From: JANWHZ01 sp035758575
Lineage (GTDB): Bacteria; Patescibacteriota; Saccharimonadia; Saccharimonadales; UBA4665
Length of the DNA: 44,255 nucleotides
Assembly (NCBI GenBank): GCA_035758575.1
Contig: DASTXH010000006.1
Span: 1 to 44,255, forward strand
Direction: 5' to 3'
Shown here: positions 1-7,601 of the stretch, in pieces
How the letters are laid out: every line of letters begins with the position of its first letter
Numbering within the stretch: position 1 is the first letter of the stretch
Notes under the pieces: generated by a model
Databases searched by the model: none
What the model was told of the DNA's origin: nothing
Seen by the model: only the letters and a program-made list of their open reading frames with translations
Made by a program: the position numbers and the translations under genes

Positions 1-15
1 TAGCTCCACCCACGT

Positions 16-344
16 GGGTGTGTGTTGATACGTTCTACAACCGGCCCAACAACTCGTCGCTCGGCTCCTCAGACAGAGCTCACGCCGCCGAAGGAAGTTG
101 TAGAACGTACGAACACACCCGCCAGGTGTGTTCCGCATGCCGGATAACCACCACCGCAGTGACAGTTCATCCTGCACTTGCAGCTATCCGCCCATGCGGA
201 GGTCTCCTGGCGAAGCTGTTGTAGCCATGACAATTTCCTACGGCGGCCTGAATTGTTTGAGGCACTAAATTGCCGAGTTTTCAGGCCGATTGTCATGACT
301 ACAACTGATTCCCACGAGACTGGAGCTCGGGCTTGATCTTTTGG
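16..344. repeat. Composite hairpin element, copy 1 (two inverted modules around a centre)
   Basis: No gene is visible in 1-479. Module D1: outer stem CGTTCTACAAC (31-41) with GTTGTAGAACG (97-107), extended by GGGTGTGTGTT (16-26) with AACACACCC (112-120); AAGGAA at 91-96 lies unpaired just before the closing arm; the loop holds ACTCG (52-56) and CCTCAGACA (67-75). Centre: CCGCATG (133-139) pairs with CATGCGG (193-199) and CGGATA (141-146) with TATCCG (185-190). Module D2 is the same design inverted: GTTGTAG (218-224)/CTACAAC (299-305), ATGACAAT (227-234)/ATTGTCAT (289-296), bulge TTTCCT (234-239), inner stem CGGCCTGAA (244-252)/TTCAGGCCG (280-288), loop TGTTTGAGG (254-262) and GCCGAG (272-277). 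GATCTTTTGG (335-344) may be an outer boundary, because its reverse complement lies on the 5' side of copy 2. Whether it acts as RNA or DNA is unknown. Confidence 0.75.
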
Positions 345-371
345 ATACTTTTGCATCAAGGCAAAAGTATC
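344..371. repeat. Perfect 11-bp hairpin downstream of element copy 1
   Basis: GATACTTTTGC (344-354) and GCAAAAGTATC (361-371) form a perfect hairpin with a 6-nt loop. It is not followed by a T-tract, so it is not a typical terminator. A second small hairpin, GTTCCTG with CAGGAAC, lies at about 378-395. Nothing else is visible up to the umuC start at 480. Confidence 0.6.
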
Positions 372-479
372 TGGTCGGTTCCTGGCAGCAGGAACAAGGC
401 CACGGGTAGGGGCAGAGGGCAGAAAAAGAGATGAAAAGATGCAGGAGAACAGGGAACGATACAGCTTCAAGATAACTTT

Positions 480-1784
480 ATGACCACCAGTAAAAACACC
501 GTCTTTGCTTTGATAGACTGCAACAACTTTTTCGTCAGTTGCGAACGTGTCTTCAGGCCGGACCTGGAAGGCAAGCCGGTGGTGGTACTTTCCAGCAACG
601 ACGGCTGCGTAGTAGCACGCAGCAACGAGGCCAAGCTGCTAGGCATCCCCATGGGTGCGCCGGCGTTCCAGTGGCGGCCATTTTTCAAAACGCACAGCGT
701 GGTGCAATTCTCAGCCAATTTCGAGCTCTACGGCGACCTGTCGCGGCGCATTACCAGCATCCTGACACGCATTACGCCGCGTACCGAAGTATATTCTATA
801 GATGAATCATTTCTAGATATCAGCACGCTGGACATTGCAGATTATACAGCGTGGGGCAAAGTCGTCCGGCAACAAGTATTGCAAAGTGTAGGTGTACCGG
901 TGTCTATCGGCATCGCGCCCACCAAAACCCTGGCCAAACTGGGCGCCGACTACGCCAAAAAGAAGCCCGACTTCGCCGGAATACTCGACCTCGCCAGCAT
1001 TACGGCCCGGGAGCGTGAAATACATCTTGCCCAAGTACCCGTAGAAGACGTATGGGGTGTGGGTCGACGGCTGGCACCGCGCCTGAAAGCCGAAGGAGTC
1101 CACACAGCCCTGGCACTCAGCCGCGTGCCACCGCGGTGGGCACGGCAGATCATGGGTCTGTCTGGCTCGCAAATGGTGCACGAGCTGAGCGGACTCAGCT
1201 GCCACGGCCTGACGCCGTTCCATAGCCCGCCCAAAAGCATTATGCGCAGCCGCACCTTCGGCGAGGATACACATGACCTGCCCGTGTTAGAGGCTGCCGT
1301 TGCCAGCCTCACCGCCCGGGCAGCGTTCGAAGCATATACCTCCGGCGTACTGGCACGGGAAGCCGTGCTGTTCATTACCACCAGTCGACACAAGCCCGGC
1401 TACCGTGCTTGGAATGAGGCCGTCCGGTTCGACCTGCCCACCAACGACGGCGGGCGGCTTATCCGCGCCATGACCGACCGGCTGCGCGCTATCTACAACC
1501 CCGATCAGGCCTACCACCGAGCGGGTGTAACCTTGTACAATTTACTATCGATGTCGTCCCTGCAGGCAAACTTGTTCGATGCTTCGCACCCCGCCGAGCA
1601 TGATGCCTCGCTAGGTCGCATGCGCGCCATGGAAGCCATAAACACCAAGTTCGGCCGAGGGCATCTCCACTACGCCACCGAGGATCTCAGCCGCACCTGG
1701 CAGCCCAAGCAGTTGCTACGCTCGCCGCGCTACGTCAGCCGCTGGGACGAACTGCCCGAAGTGCACACCCACCATTTGGTATAA
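480..1784 (+). CDS. umuC: Y-family DNA polymerase, UmuC-like catalytic subunit
   Basis: Predicted translesion DNA polymerase (434 aa), which copies past damaged bases. Near the N-terminus is the metal-binding motif DCNNFFVSCE (Asp13, Glu22), and YSIDESFLDIS gives the catalytic Asp108-Glu109 pair. The segment around residues 140-235 (SIGIAPTKTLAKL, then VWGVGRRLAPRL) matches the palm/HhH part of the family, and the C-terminal part fits a little-finger domain plus the UmuC-type tail. Length is normal for UmuC (about 420-430 aa). UmuC normally works with cleaved UmuD as Pol V, but no umuD lies next to it: upstream is the non-coding hairpin element and downstream a hydrolase gene 29 bp away. It may use a distant UmuD or act alone. 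No clear LexA box was recognised. Confidence 0.95.
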   Translation: MTTSKNTVFALIDCNNFFVSCERVFRPDLEGKPVVVLSSNDGCVVARSNEAKLLGIPMGAPAFQWRPFFKTHSVVQFSANFELYGDLSRRITSILTRITPRTEVYSIDESFLDISTLDIADYTAWGKVVRQQVLQSVGVPVSIGIAPTKTLAKLGADYAKKKPDFAGILDLASITAREREIHLAQVPVEDVWGVGRRLAPRLKAEGVHTALALSRVPPRWARQIMGLSGSQMVHELSGLSCHGLTPFHSPPKSIMRSRTFGEDTHDLPVLEAAVASLTARAAFEAYTSGVLAREAVLFITTSRHKPGYRAWNEAVRFDLPTNDGGRLIRAMTDRLRAIYNPDQAYHRAGVTLYNLLSMSSLQANLFDASHPAEHDASLGRMRAMEAINTKFGRGHLHYATEDLSRTWQPKQLLRSPRYVSRWDELPEVHTHHLV

Positions 1785-1813
1785 AAAGACATATCTTATA
1801 CACTAGTGCCGTA

Positions 1814-2749
1814 ATGTATACACTCTCGAGTCAGATTGAAGCAATTTGCGGCAACCCCGAAGCGCCAGGCGCCTGGAACGTAGCAGTTTTGCCCGTTGAC
1901 CCGACAGAAGGCGGCCTAACCGCGGCATACGACAGCGGCAAAACCATAGCAGCCGCAAGCCTTACCAAAATAGCCATCGCGCACTGTGTTCTTGAGCGCG
2001 ATTTACCACTTGATGCGCCCATACAGCTAGAGCCGGAAGACCGGCTGCCCGAGCCCGACATAGTGCAACACTTCCGCGAAGGGTACACCATGGACATAGG
2101 CACTACTCTGGAACGGATGCTTGTAAATGGCAGCAACACCTGTGCACGAATGCTGGCGCGCACGCTGGGCGGCGCACAAAAAATCAATGAAGCTATTGCC
2201 GCAACCTGCCCGAATACCCAATTACAAATCGTAAAGCATCCAGACCATCCCTATACCGAAAACGGCCCGTATGCACGGTTTACCTATGGTACCACTACCG
2301 CCGAAGAAGCAGCTGAACTCTTCCGCGACTTACTACAAGACTCATACGTCGCCAAGATGCTGACACATAGCACATTCGACTACGCATTACGGCGCAACCT
2401 TGCCGCACACGACGGCCCACGTCCGCCACGAATGCCGGCCGGCGGCCAGCTGGGCCGCCAAATCGCAAAACACTTTGGCGATATACTACCTGACGCGGTA
2501 GCATCGTACCTACTACAGCGAACCACGCCACGCGGCCAAACAAGCTTCCCCAACAAAGAAGGCAGCATGACCGACGAGCAAGATCCCGAACAGCGCGTGC
2601 GCCACGACGTTGCGCTTATCGGCGGCAGATATATTGTTGCCGCTTGCAGCAGCGGCTATAGCGAAGATCTACCGATAGGCCCTAGCCACCCCGGCCATAC
2701 CATCCACGGGCGTCTGGGCGAAACAGTATACAATTATACGCATGCATAG
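1814..2749 (+). CDS. Serine beta-lactamase-like hydrolase (class A fold), no signal peptide
   Basis: 311 aa with the active-site pattern of class A beta-lactamase-like/penicillin-recognising enzymes: SLTK (nucleophile Ser49, Lys52), an SDN-like triad SNT (107-109) and a KTG-like KEG (248-250). The spacing fits the family. No signal peptide or membrane segment is visible, so the protein seems cytoplasmic. That is odd for an enzyme expected to act on peptidoglycan or lactams, and suggests another amide or ester substrate. The stop codon overlaps the next gene by 8 bp (ATGCATAG), implying translational coupling with the methyltransferase. Substrate unknown; antibiotic resistance should not be assumed. 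Confidence 0.75.
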   Translation: MYTLSSQIEAICGNPEAPGAWNVAVLPVDPTEGGLTAAYDSGKTIAAASLTKIAIAHCVLERDLPLDAPIQLEPEDRLPEPDIVQHFREGYTMDIGTTLERMLVNGSNTCARMLARTLGGAQKINEAIAATCPNTQLQIVKHPDHPYTENGPYARFTYGTTTAEEAAELFRDLLQDSYVAKMLTHSTFDYALRRNLAAHDGPRPPRMPAGGQLGRQIAKHFGDILPDAVASYLLQRTTPRGQTSFPNKEGSMTDEQDPEQRVRHDVALIGGRYIVAACSSGYSEDLPIGPSHPGHTIHGRLGETVYNYTHA

Positions 2750-3371
2750 TGATCTTATTGCCAAATATCCCGTTATATCCGACCAAGTCAGCAAAGAAGA
2801 CATCGCCCTGGTACTGCAATCGCTGGAATCGGTGCTGGACAAGCAAATTCCAGGTGATGTAGTTGAACTGGGCTGCTACATCGGTACGACCAGCTTATTT
2901 ATACAGCGACTGCTCGATGAACATCCAAACGGGGCGGGGCGGACATTCCACGCCTACGACTCGTTTGCCGGACTGCCCGAAAAGAGCATTGCCGATGCCA
3001 GCGTAGCCGGCACCAGCTTCAAGGCAGGCGAGCTGACCGTCAGTAAAAAACAATTTGTCCGGGAGTTCAAACGGGCGCAGGTACGATTGCCCATAGTGCA
3101 CAAAGCCTGGTTCAATGAGCTGTCAGCCAGTGACATACCGGAACACGTTGCCTTCGCGTTCCTCGACGGTGATTTTTACGATTCTATTTTGTCGTCGCTG
3201 AAGCTGGTGTGGCCGCGCATGACGCCCGGCGGCCTGGTACTGATAGACGACTACGGCCGCGAGGCACTGCCCGGTGTAGAGCGCGCCGTACGCGACTTCT
3301 TCCAGCACCGCACGCTGCCGCCGCTGCGCGTCGCCCACAACATCGCCATCTTAAAAGTACCCACTATATAA
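2742..3371 (+). CDS. TylF/MycF-like SAM-dependent O-methyltransferase
   Basis: 209 aa class I methyltransferase. Motif I is VVELGCYIGTTSLF (about residues 40-53). An acidic motif HAYDSFAGLPE follows, which is the hallmark of the TylF/macrocin O-methyltransferase family, and FAFLDGDFYDSI with VLIDDYG gives the metal/SAM-proximal acidic residues. TylF-type enzymes methylate sugar hydroxyls of natural products; in CPR bacteria such genes often sit near glycosyltransferases, as here (the next gene, converging). A role in modifying surface glycans is an inference. It is translationally coupled to the preceding hydrolase. Its 3' end overlaps that of the convergent glycosyltransferase by 8 bp. Confidence 0.8.
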   Translation: MHSDLIAKYPVISDQVSKEDIALVLQSLESVLDKQIPGDVVELGCYIGTTSLFIQRLLDEHPNGAGRTFHAYDSFAGLPEKSIADASVAGTSFKAGELTVSKKQFVREFKRAQVRLPIVHKAWFNELSASDIPEHVAFAFLDGDFYDSILSSLKLVWPRMTPGGLVLIDDYGREALPGVERAVRDFFQHRTLPPLRVAHNIAILKVPTI

Positions 3372-4992
3372 CTTCAGATTGCCAAGTGCGGCGCTGCACC
3401 ACGCCTACGGCGCGGTCGCGGGCAGCCAGGCTGCTTTGCGGACGCGCAGTAGTGGGCCGCACCACCACGGGGCGAGGCGCACGCTCTGGCACCACAATCT
3501 TGTTGCTTATCAGCGCCAAATATACGCTCAGCAAACAGGGCACCACGATCAGGAGCGTAGGCAACGGACTTTTATCCAACACCACCGAGATGGCGAACAG
3601 CACGCCCGCGAACAAAATCTCGCCTTTGTTCGCCCGGAACGCCTCACCCATAGATACGTGCGTTTGGTCCTTCGGCGTTACCAGGAATACTGATTTACCA
3701 AATATGGACTTCATGGACGACATGAGGCTGATAAAAAACATCGAGCCATACAGCAGAAAGGTATGCAGCAGATACCACGCCAGCCTGAAGGGATTCACCT
3801 TGCGCCAGTGGAAAAATATGTCGTTCAGCATGGGCGCCAGCAGGAATACCACCGTTGGGATCAACAACCACGTCGGATACACCACCCGGTAATGCAACAT
3901 CGGCAATACAATGACGTTTATAACCACATACAGGGCGAAAAATGCCGTGAGCGGCAGGCTATAGGTAAACAGTACAATATCCAGCTTCTCGAACCACGCC
4001 ATGCGCGCCCGCATGATACGCCCAGTGTAACGCTTGATAAACTCCATGTTGCCTTGCGTCCATTTGGAATGGCGCTTCTTAAACGCTAGGTAACTGATAG
4101 GATATTCCTCCTCGCACAAGATGTCTGGAGCAAAGGCCACGAAGTAGCCACGGTGCCGAGCCTCGATACTAAAACACAGGTCTTCGGCCACGAGGTGCGG
4201 GAAGCCGCCAGCTGCCTCGTAGCACTCCCGGCTTACCATGGCGCCATGACCTAGCAGCGACAGAAAACCATGGTGGTGCTTCACCGCCTGGTACGTAGGC
4301 CAGTGTGAGTTGACGCCAATGGCAAACAGATTCATGAACTTGTTGCGGTTGCGCGTGGCGTGGTGGTTGGCTTGCACGATGCCCACTGTGTCGTCGGCGG
4401 CGAAGTAGTCCAGCGCTCGGGTAATAAAATTACGTGGAATAATTTCGTCGCTGTCTAAAATAACAAAAAAGTCGAACGACGCCTTGCGCAAATAGTTGTT
4501 AAGGTTGCCCGCCTTGAAACCGATGTGGTCGTCGCGCCGCACCACGCGCACGCCGTGCTGTGCGGCAAACGCATCGATGTCGCGCTTATAGACGAGGTCG
4601 GTGGAATCATCCAAGATCACTACTTTGTGGAACGGGTAATCCTGCCGCATACACGCGGCCAGGCTTTCGGCATTGAAGTCATTGTAGGTGCAATACACCA
4701 TTACCACCCGCGGGCGTGTTTCCACGCCAAACCGCCGCGGCCACGCCGCACGGGCAGGCAATTGCCCCAACTTCTTTCGTGAAAGATAATAATAGAACGT
4801 ATACACGAGGTCCTTGGCGCCATTCAGCCAAAAATACGCAATGAACAGCGAGCTCATCGCAACCAGGCCGAGCGTGAACCATCCCCGGCGCTCCGACACC
4901 AGCACCGCGTGCATGAGGGGCACAAACGCCCCGGTCATCAGTGCGAGCCAGGCAAGAATGATAGCAACATATACACGAGCAGTTTTCTGCAT
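3364..4992 (-). CDS. Membrane glycosyltransferase family 2, cellulose/hyaluronan synthase-like
   Basis: 542 aa processive-type GT2. Two N-terminal membrane helices (about 9-31 and 38-57) precede the catalytic domain, which carries DDSTD, the metal-binding DSD (within VILDSDEIIPR), HGAMVSREC, the general-base segment AEDLCF and RHSKWTQGN, a variant of the Q/RxxRW acceptor motif. At least five hydrophobic helices follow, ending in a basic tail. The layout matches BcsA-like polymerising transferases without the PilZ domain. It probably builds or exports a surface polysaccharide; the sugar is not predictable. The ATG at 4992 has GGAGA about 9 nt upstream. It is divergent from the Crp/Fnr gene, with 149 bp between start codons. 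Confidence 0.85.
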   Translation of the reverse strand: MQKTARVYVAIILAWLALMTGAFVPLMHAVLVSERRGWFTLGLVAMSSLFIAYFWLNGAKDLVYTFYYYLSRKKLGQLPARAAWPRRFGVETRPRVVMVYCTYNDFNAESLAACMRQDYPFHKVVILDDSTDLVYKRDIDAFAAQHGVRVVRRDDHIGFKAGNLNNYLRKASFDFFVILDSDEIIPRNFITRALDYFAADDTVGIVQANHHATRNRNKFMNLFAIGVNSHWPTYQAVKHHHGFLSLLGHGAMVSRECYEAAGGFPHLVAEDLCFSIEARHRGYFVAFAPDILCEEEYPISYLAFKKRHSKWTQGNMEFIKRYTGRIMRARMAWFEKLDIVLFTYSLPLTAFFALYVVINVIVLPMLHYRVVYPTWLLIPTVVFLLAPMLNDIFFHWRKVNPFRLAWYLLHTFLLYGSMFFISLMSSMKSIFGKSVFLVTPKDQTHVSMGEAFRANKGEILFAGVLFAISVVLDKSPLPTLLIVVPCLLSVYLALISNKIVVPERAPRPVVVRPTTARPQSSLAARDRAVGVVQRRTWQSEVI

Positions 4993-5128
4993 GATCCATG
5001 TCTCCGCTGACCCCGCCTATTGTGGCGCAGGGCCGGCTATAAAGAAGTTAGATCCTAAGATGCAGACTTGCGGAAGACTTCACAACTGGTCTGTAAGAAA
5101 TTGTCTAGGTCGCCCCGCCCAAAATTCC

Positions 5129-5134
5129 TATACT
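5129..5134 (+). promoter_or_regulatory. -10 box of crp-like gene, leaderless geometry
   Basis: TATACT lies 7 bp before the ATG at 5142. Transcription starting 6-7 nt after the -10 would begin at the start codon. There is no Shine-Dalgarno sequence. The -35 is not clear. Confidence 0.55.
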
Positions 5135-5141
5135 TGCGCGT

Positions 5142-5810
5142 ATGATTTTGCCATACACACTATCACTGAACCCTTTAGCAAAATTAACAGCGGGTGCACG
5201 CATAAAGCCGTACCCCAAAAACCAAATAATCCTATACGGCGGCGATAAGGTCACCGACATTTTTGTACTGAAGAAGGGCGTGGCCAAGATATACGACATA
5301 GACCACCAAGGTAACGAAAAGGTGCTGCACATACTGAAACCGCCGGCTATCATGCCGCTGGGATCGGTACTGGGCCAAGATATGTCTACTGAATGGTTCT
5401 ACAGCGCGGTGACGGATTGCGAAGTATATGCAGTGTCGCGGGCCGAGGCAGAAAAACGTATCTTGGCCGACAGCCGCTTGGCGGCCTACGTAATGGATCG
5501 CTTTTCGCGAGAGATGCATGAGGTGATGGTGCGCCTGAGCGGCCTAGGCAAGACCGACGTGCGCGGCAAGCTTACCTATGTTTTACGTTTCTTGGCCGTA
5601 TACCACGCCAAAGAACGGCGCGGCGGCTGGCGCCGGGTAGAGTTTCCGGTGGGCCACCAGCTGCTGGCCGATATGATCGGCATGACACGCGAAAGCACCG
5701 CCATCGGCACCAAACATCTGCGCGACCACCAGATCATCCGCTATCCGCGCGCCACGTTGCTGGAGATAAACTTCACTAACCTGCTGGCCTACCAGCCTGT
5801 CACTACCTAA
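5142..5810 (+). CDS. Crp/Fnr family transcription regulator
   Basis: 222 aa. The N-terminal half (about 20-110) has the cyclic-nucleotide-binding jelly roll with G-rich turns (YGGDKVTDIFVLKKGVAKIY). A dimerisation helix follows, and the C-terminal Crp-type winged helix-turn-helix (about 170-205) contains LLADMIGMTRESTAIGTKHL, where T-R-E-S/T is the usual recognition-helix pattern. There are no N-terminal cysteines for an Fnr iron-sulphur cluster, and the phosphate-binding cassette is not well conserved, so the effector is unknown. The gene is divergent from the glycosyltransferase and may control it. The mRNA is likely leaderless. Confidence 0.88.
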   Translation: MILPYTLSLNPLAKLTAGARIKPYPKNQIILYGGDKVTDIFVLKKGVAKIYDIDHQGNEKVLHILKPPAIMPLGSVLGQDMSTEWFYSAVTDCEVYAVSRAEAEKRILADSRLAAYVMDRFSREMHEVMVRLSGLGKTDVRGKLTYVLRFLAVYHAKERRGGWRRVEFPVGHQLLADMIGMTRESTAIGTKHLRDHQIIRYPRATLLEINFTNLLAYQPVTT

Positions 5811-5842
5811 CCAATCTTGGCATACGCAAATAGTGTGCTATG

Positions 5843-5866
5843 GTATACACCATAGATGGTGTATAC
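5843..5866. promoter_or_regulatory. 24-bp palindromic operator over -10 box and start codon
   Basis: Perfect inverted repeat: GTATACACCA (5843-5852), TAGA spacer, TGGTGTATAC (5857-5866). It contains the likely -10 TATACA (5844-5849), and the ATG (5856) falls inside it. A second, overlapping palindrome runs from 5838 (CTATGG, TATACA, CCATAG). A protein bound here would block both RNA polymerase and initiation at a leaderless start, so autoregulation by the gene product is likely. Confidence 0.75.
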
Positions 5867-6575
5867 AGGTCTAGCCCCAGTCAAAAAACAGATACTCATG
5901 AAGCTTTTGAGCCATGAGGGGTTGCGTTATGCCGATGCCGCGCCGAATGGTGTAGCAAATGATCTGTACAACTATCATCTTCAGCACCTCATAAAACAGG
6001 GGTATGTGCAAAAAGCGGGCGGGCATTATACTCTCACTGACGCCGGCAAACAATTCGTGGAATCCGTGCGCCCACTTCTGCCTACGGGAGATACCGCGGA
6101 GCTGTTCCGAGTAAATGTTTTGGTAATAGTTGCGAAAGAAGTAGCCGGCCAGTTGCACATTCTAAACCAGACCCGCAAATGCCACCCGTATTATGGCAAT
6201 AAAGGGATTATCGGCGGGCCATTACGCCATGGTGAGAACCTCGAAGATGCATATACCCGTGTACTGACGGACGAAACGGGCTTGGCCGCCGTTTGCAAAA
6301 CCATGGGCATAATCAGAAAAATCCGCTTCACCGAAACGGGCGGGCTATTCAGCGATATTTTTTATCACGTGGGACTGGCCCGGGAAAGCCAGGGCACACT
6401 ACAGCAGACAACGGTATACGGGGATAACTACTGGGTGCCACTCGCAGAAGCAATAGCCAACGAACAGTCGTCGGTGCAGGGCGGCACGTCAATCGTAAGA
6501 GTGCTGCGCCAGGTTGGGGAGGGCAAAAAGGTGTCCTTCTTCTATTACCAGGAGCATATGACCGTACGGCCATAA
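5856..6575 (+). CDS. Winged-helix DNA-binding protein with C-terminal Nudix domain
   Basis: 239 aa. Residues 5-75 look like a winged helix (KKQILMKLLSHEGLRYADA, then HLQHLIKQGYVQKAGGHYTL, then TDAGKQF). From about 85 a Nudix fold follows. The Nudix box is recognisable but degenerate: in GPLRHGENLEDAYTRVLTDE and the TGL after it, the usual REUxEExGU reads RVLTDETGL, so the first catalytic Glu is Val and the next is Asp. This fits a sensor domain that binds rather than hydrolyses a nucleotide-type ligand. The domain order is the reverse of classical NrtR (Nudix first, winged helix last). A perfect palindrome covers its own start. The nearby cupin and Nudix hydrolase genes are candidate partners. 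Confidence 0.8.
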   Translation: MVYTGLAPVKKQILMKLLSHEGLRYADAAPNGVANDLYNYHLQHLIKQGYVQKAGGHYTLTDAGKQFVESVRPLLPTGDTAELFRVNVLVIVAKEVAGQLHILNQTRKCHPYYGNKGIIGGPLRHGENLEDAYTRVLTDETGLAAVCKTMGIIRKIRFTETGGLFSDIFYHVGLARESQGTLQQTTVYGDNYWVPLAEAIANEQSSVQGGTSIVRVLRQVGEGKKVSFFYYQEHMTVRP

Positions 6576-6649
6576 GCTACCGAGGAGTCCCTCGCTAGTT
6601 TTGATAGGCAGTCGTCTTTACAATAAGCGGCATAATCAGGAGCTTCACC

Positions 6650-7027
6650 GTGCTTAATATCACCCTCGTAAAGCTCTCCGACACCAAAATGCACGACAAG
6701 AGCAATCCGGCAACACGGCTTACAAAGATCGTCCATGAGTACAATTCCGCCGCCCACCCTCTTGAGGCAGTCGATGTTGCACTTACTACAGTATCCGGCA
6801 CCTATCCTGCGACGGGGTGGGCAGCAAACGAAGTGTGCAGCATGATCTATTATATCCTTCATGGCACCGCAGTCCTTACTAGCGAGGACGGACAAACATT
6901 TGCCCTTGAGCCACGCGACGCTCTGCTATTACTACCAAAAACGTGGTATACCATCACCGGCGATTTTGAGGCGCTGATGGTATGTGCCCCCGCATGGTAC
7001 AAAGAGCAGTCGCGTAGTAAAGCATAA
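6650..7027 (+). CDS. Small cupin-domain protein
   Basis: 125 aa single-domain cupin-like protein. The conserved core is SMIYYILHGTAVLTSEDGQ followed by LEPRDALLLLPKTWYTITGD, the two cupin strand pairs. The usual His/Glu metal ligands of motif 1 are not obvious, so it may bind a ligand without a metal. The GTG start at 6650 was chosen because AGGAG sits 8 nt before it. It lies between the wHTH-Nudix regulator (74 bp upstream) and a Nudix hydrolase 13 bp downstream, so the last two probably form one transcript. Substrate unknown. Confidence 0.7.
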   Translation: MLNITLVKLSDTKMHDKSNPATRLTKIVHEYNSAAHPLEAVDVALTTVSGTYPATGWAANEVCSMIYYILHGTAVLTSEDGQTFALEPRDALLLLPKTWYTITGDFEALMVCAPAWYKEQSRSKA

Positions 7028-7040
7028 GGAGCGGATTCAT

Positions 7041-7550
7041 ATGGAACTGAAGCGCAGCATAGAATTGTTCATCATAAAGGACGGTACGCACCTGCTTATG
7101 AGCAAGCGCGGCCCAATGAAACATAGCGCCGGGAAATTTGCCGTACCCGGCGGACACATAGACTGGAATACGCAGCTCGACCGGTGGGAGACCTATGCAG
7201 AGTGTGCCGTGCGCGAAGCCACCGAGGAACTCGGCGCGCAGCTCGGCGAAGCGGTGGCCATAGCGTTCCAGACAGACAAAGTCAGCGTTGGAGCAGTAGT
7301 CGACGACGTGCGCCCCAGTGCAAGCCCGCCAGTCCATTACCTGCACATTGCGCTTATTATTGACATACCCGGCGACATAGAGCCCGATTATGCCGCGCTG
7401 GATGCCCACGAGCATGTAGATTTGGGATGGCACCTCATCCAAGAAGTTGGCACATTGACCAAGTCGCAGCTCTACCCGCCGCATTTCCAGCAGATCTGCG
7501 CTTTTCTAAATGGCGACCACCGCTATGGGCAGGTTGAAAGCCTTCAATAG
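7041..7550 (+). CDS. Nudix hydrolase
   Basis: 169 aa. Complete catalytic Nudix helix: E-TYAECAV-REATEELGA carries the Glu residues that bind metal, after the strand FAVPGGHIDW. The loop between GG and the first Glu is longer than the standard five residues, as in several NTP or sugar-nucleotide hydrolases. It cleaves a nucleoside diphosphate linked to another group; the substrate cannot be told from sequence. The ATG at 7041 is preceded by AAGGAG at good spacing, so the longer in-frame start at 6984 was discarded. It follows the cupin gene with a 13-bp gap. Unlike the regulator at 5856, its Nudix box is intact. Confidence 0.88.
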   Translation: MELKRSIELFIIKDGTHLLMSKRGPMKHSAGKFAVPGGHIDWNTQLDRWETYAECAVREATEELGAQLGEAVAIAFQTDKVSVGAVVDDVRPSASPPVHYLHIALIIDIPGDIEPDYAALDAHEHVDLGWHLIQEVGTLTKSQLYPPHFQQICAFLNGDHRYGQVESLQ

Positions 7551-7589
7551 CCTTCATCTAGCCATAAAATAGACAAAACACAAAAATGA

Positions 7590-7595
7590 TACAAT
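7590..7595 (+). promoter_or_regulatory. -10 box, leaderless geometry
   Basis: TACAAT is followed by 6 bp (AAAGGC) and then the ATG at 7602. The -35 is uncertain; TAGACA lies 14 bp upstream. Confidence 0.5.
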
Positions 7596-7601
7596 AAAGG
7601 C

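Noticed and set aside
31..305. Integron attC site
   Set aside because: The arms end in AAC and GTT, but the flanking bases do not fit RYYYAAC/GTTRRRY, no integrase gene is here, and the two modules are inverted.
31..305. IS200/IS605-type ends or an omegaRNA
   Set aside because: No TnpA, TnpB or IscB gene is in the window, and IS605 end hairpins lie in the same orientation, not inverted.
344..371. Intrinsic terminator
   Set aside because: Good stem but no T-tract on either side.
69..470. Minus-strand 133-aa frame over element copy 1
   Set aside because: No RBS or domain; crosses the hairpin modules and has odd composition. Not shared with copy 2.
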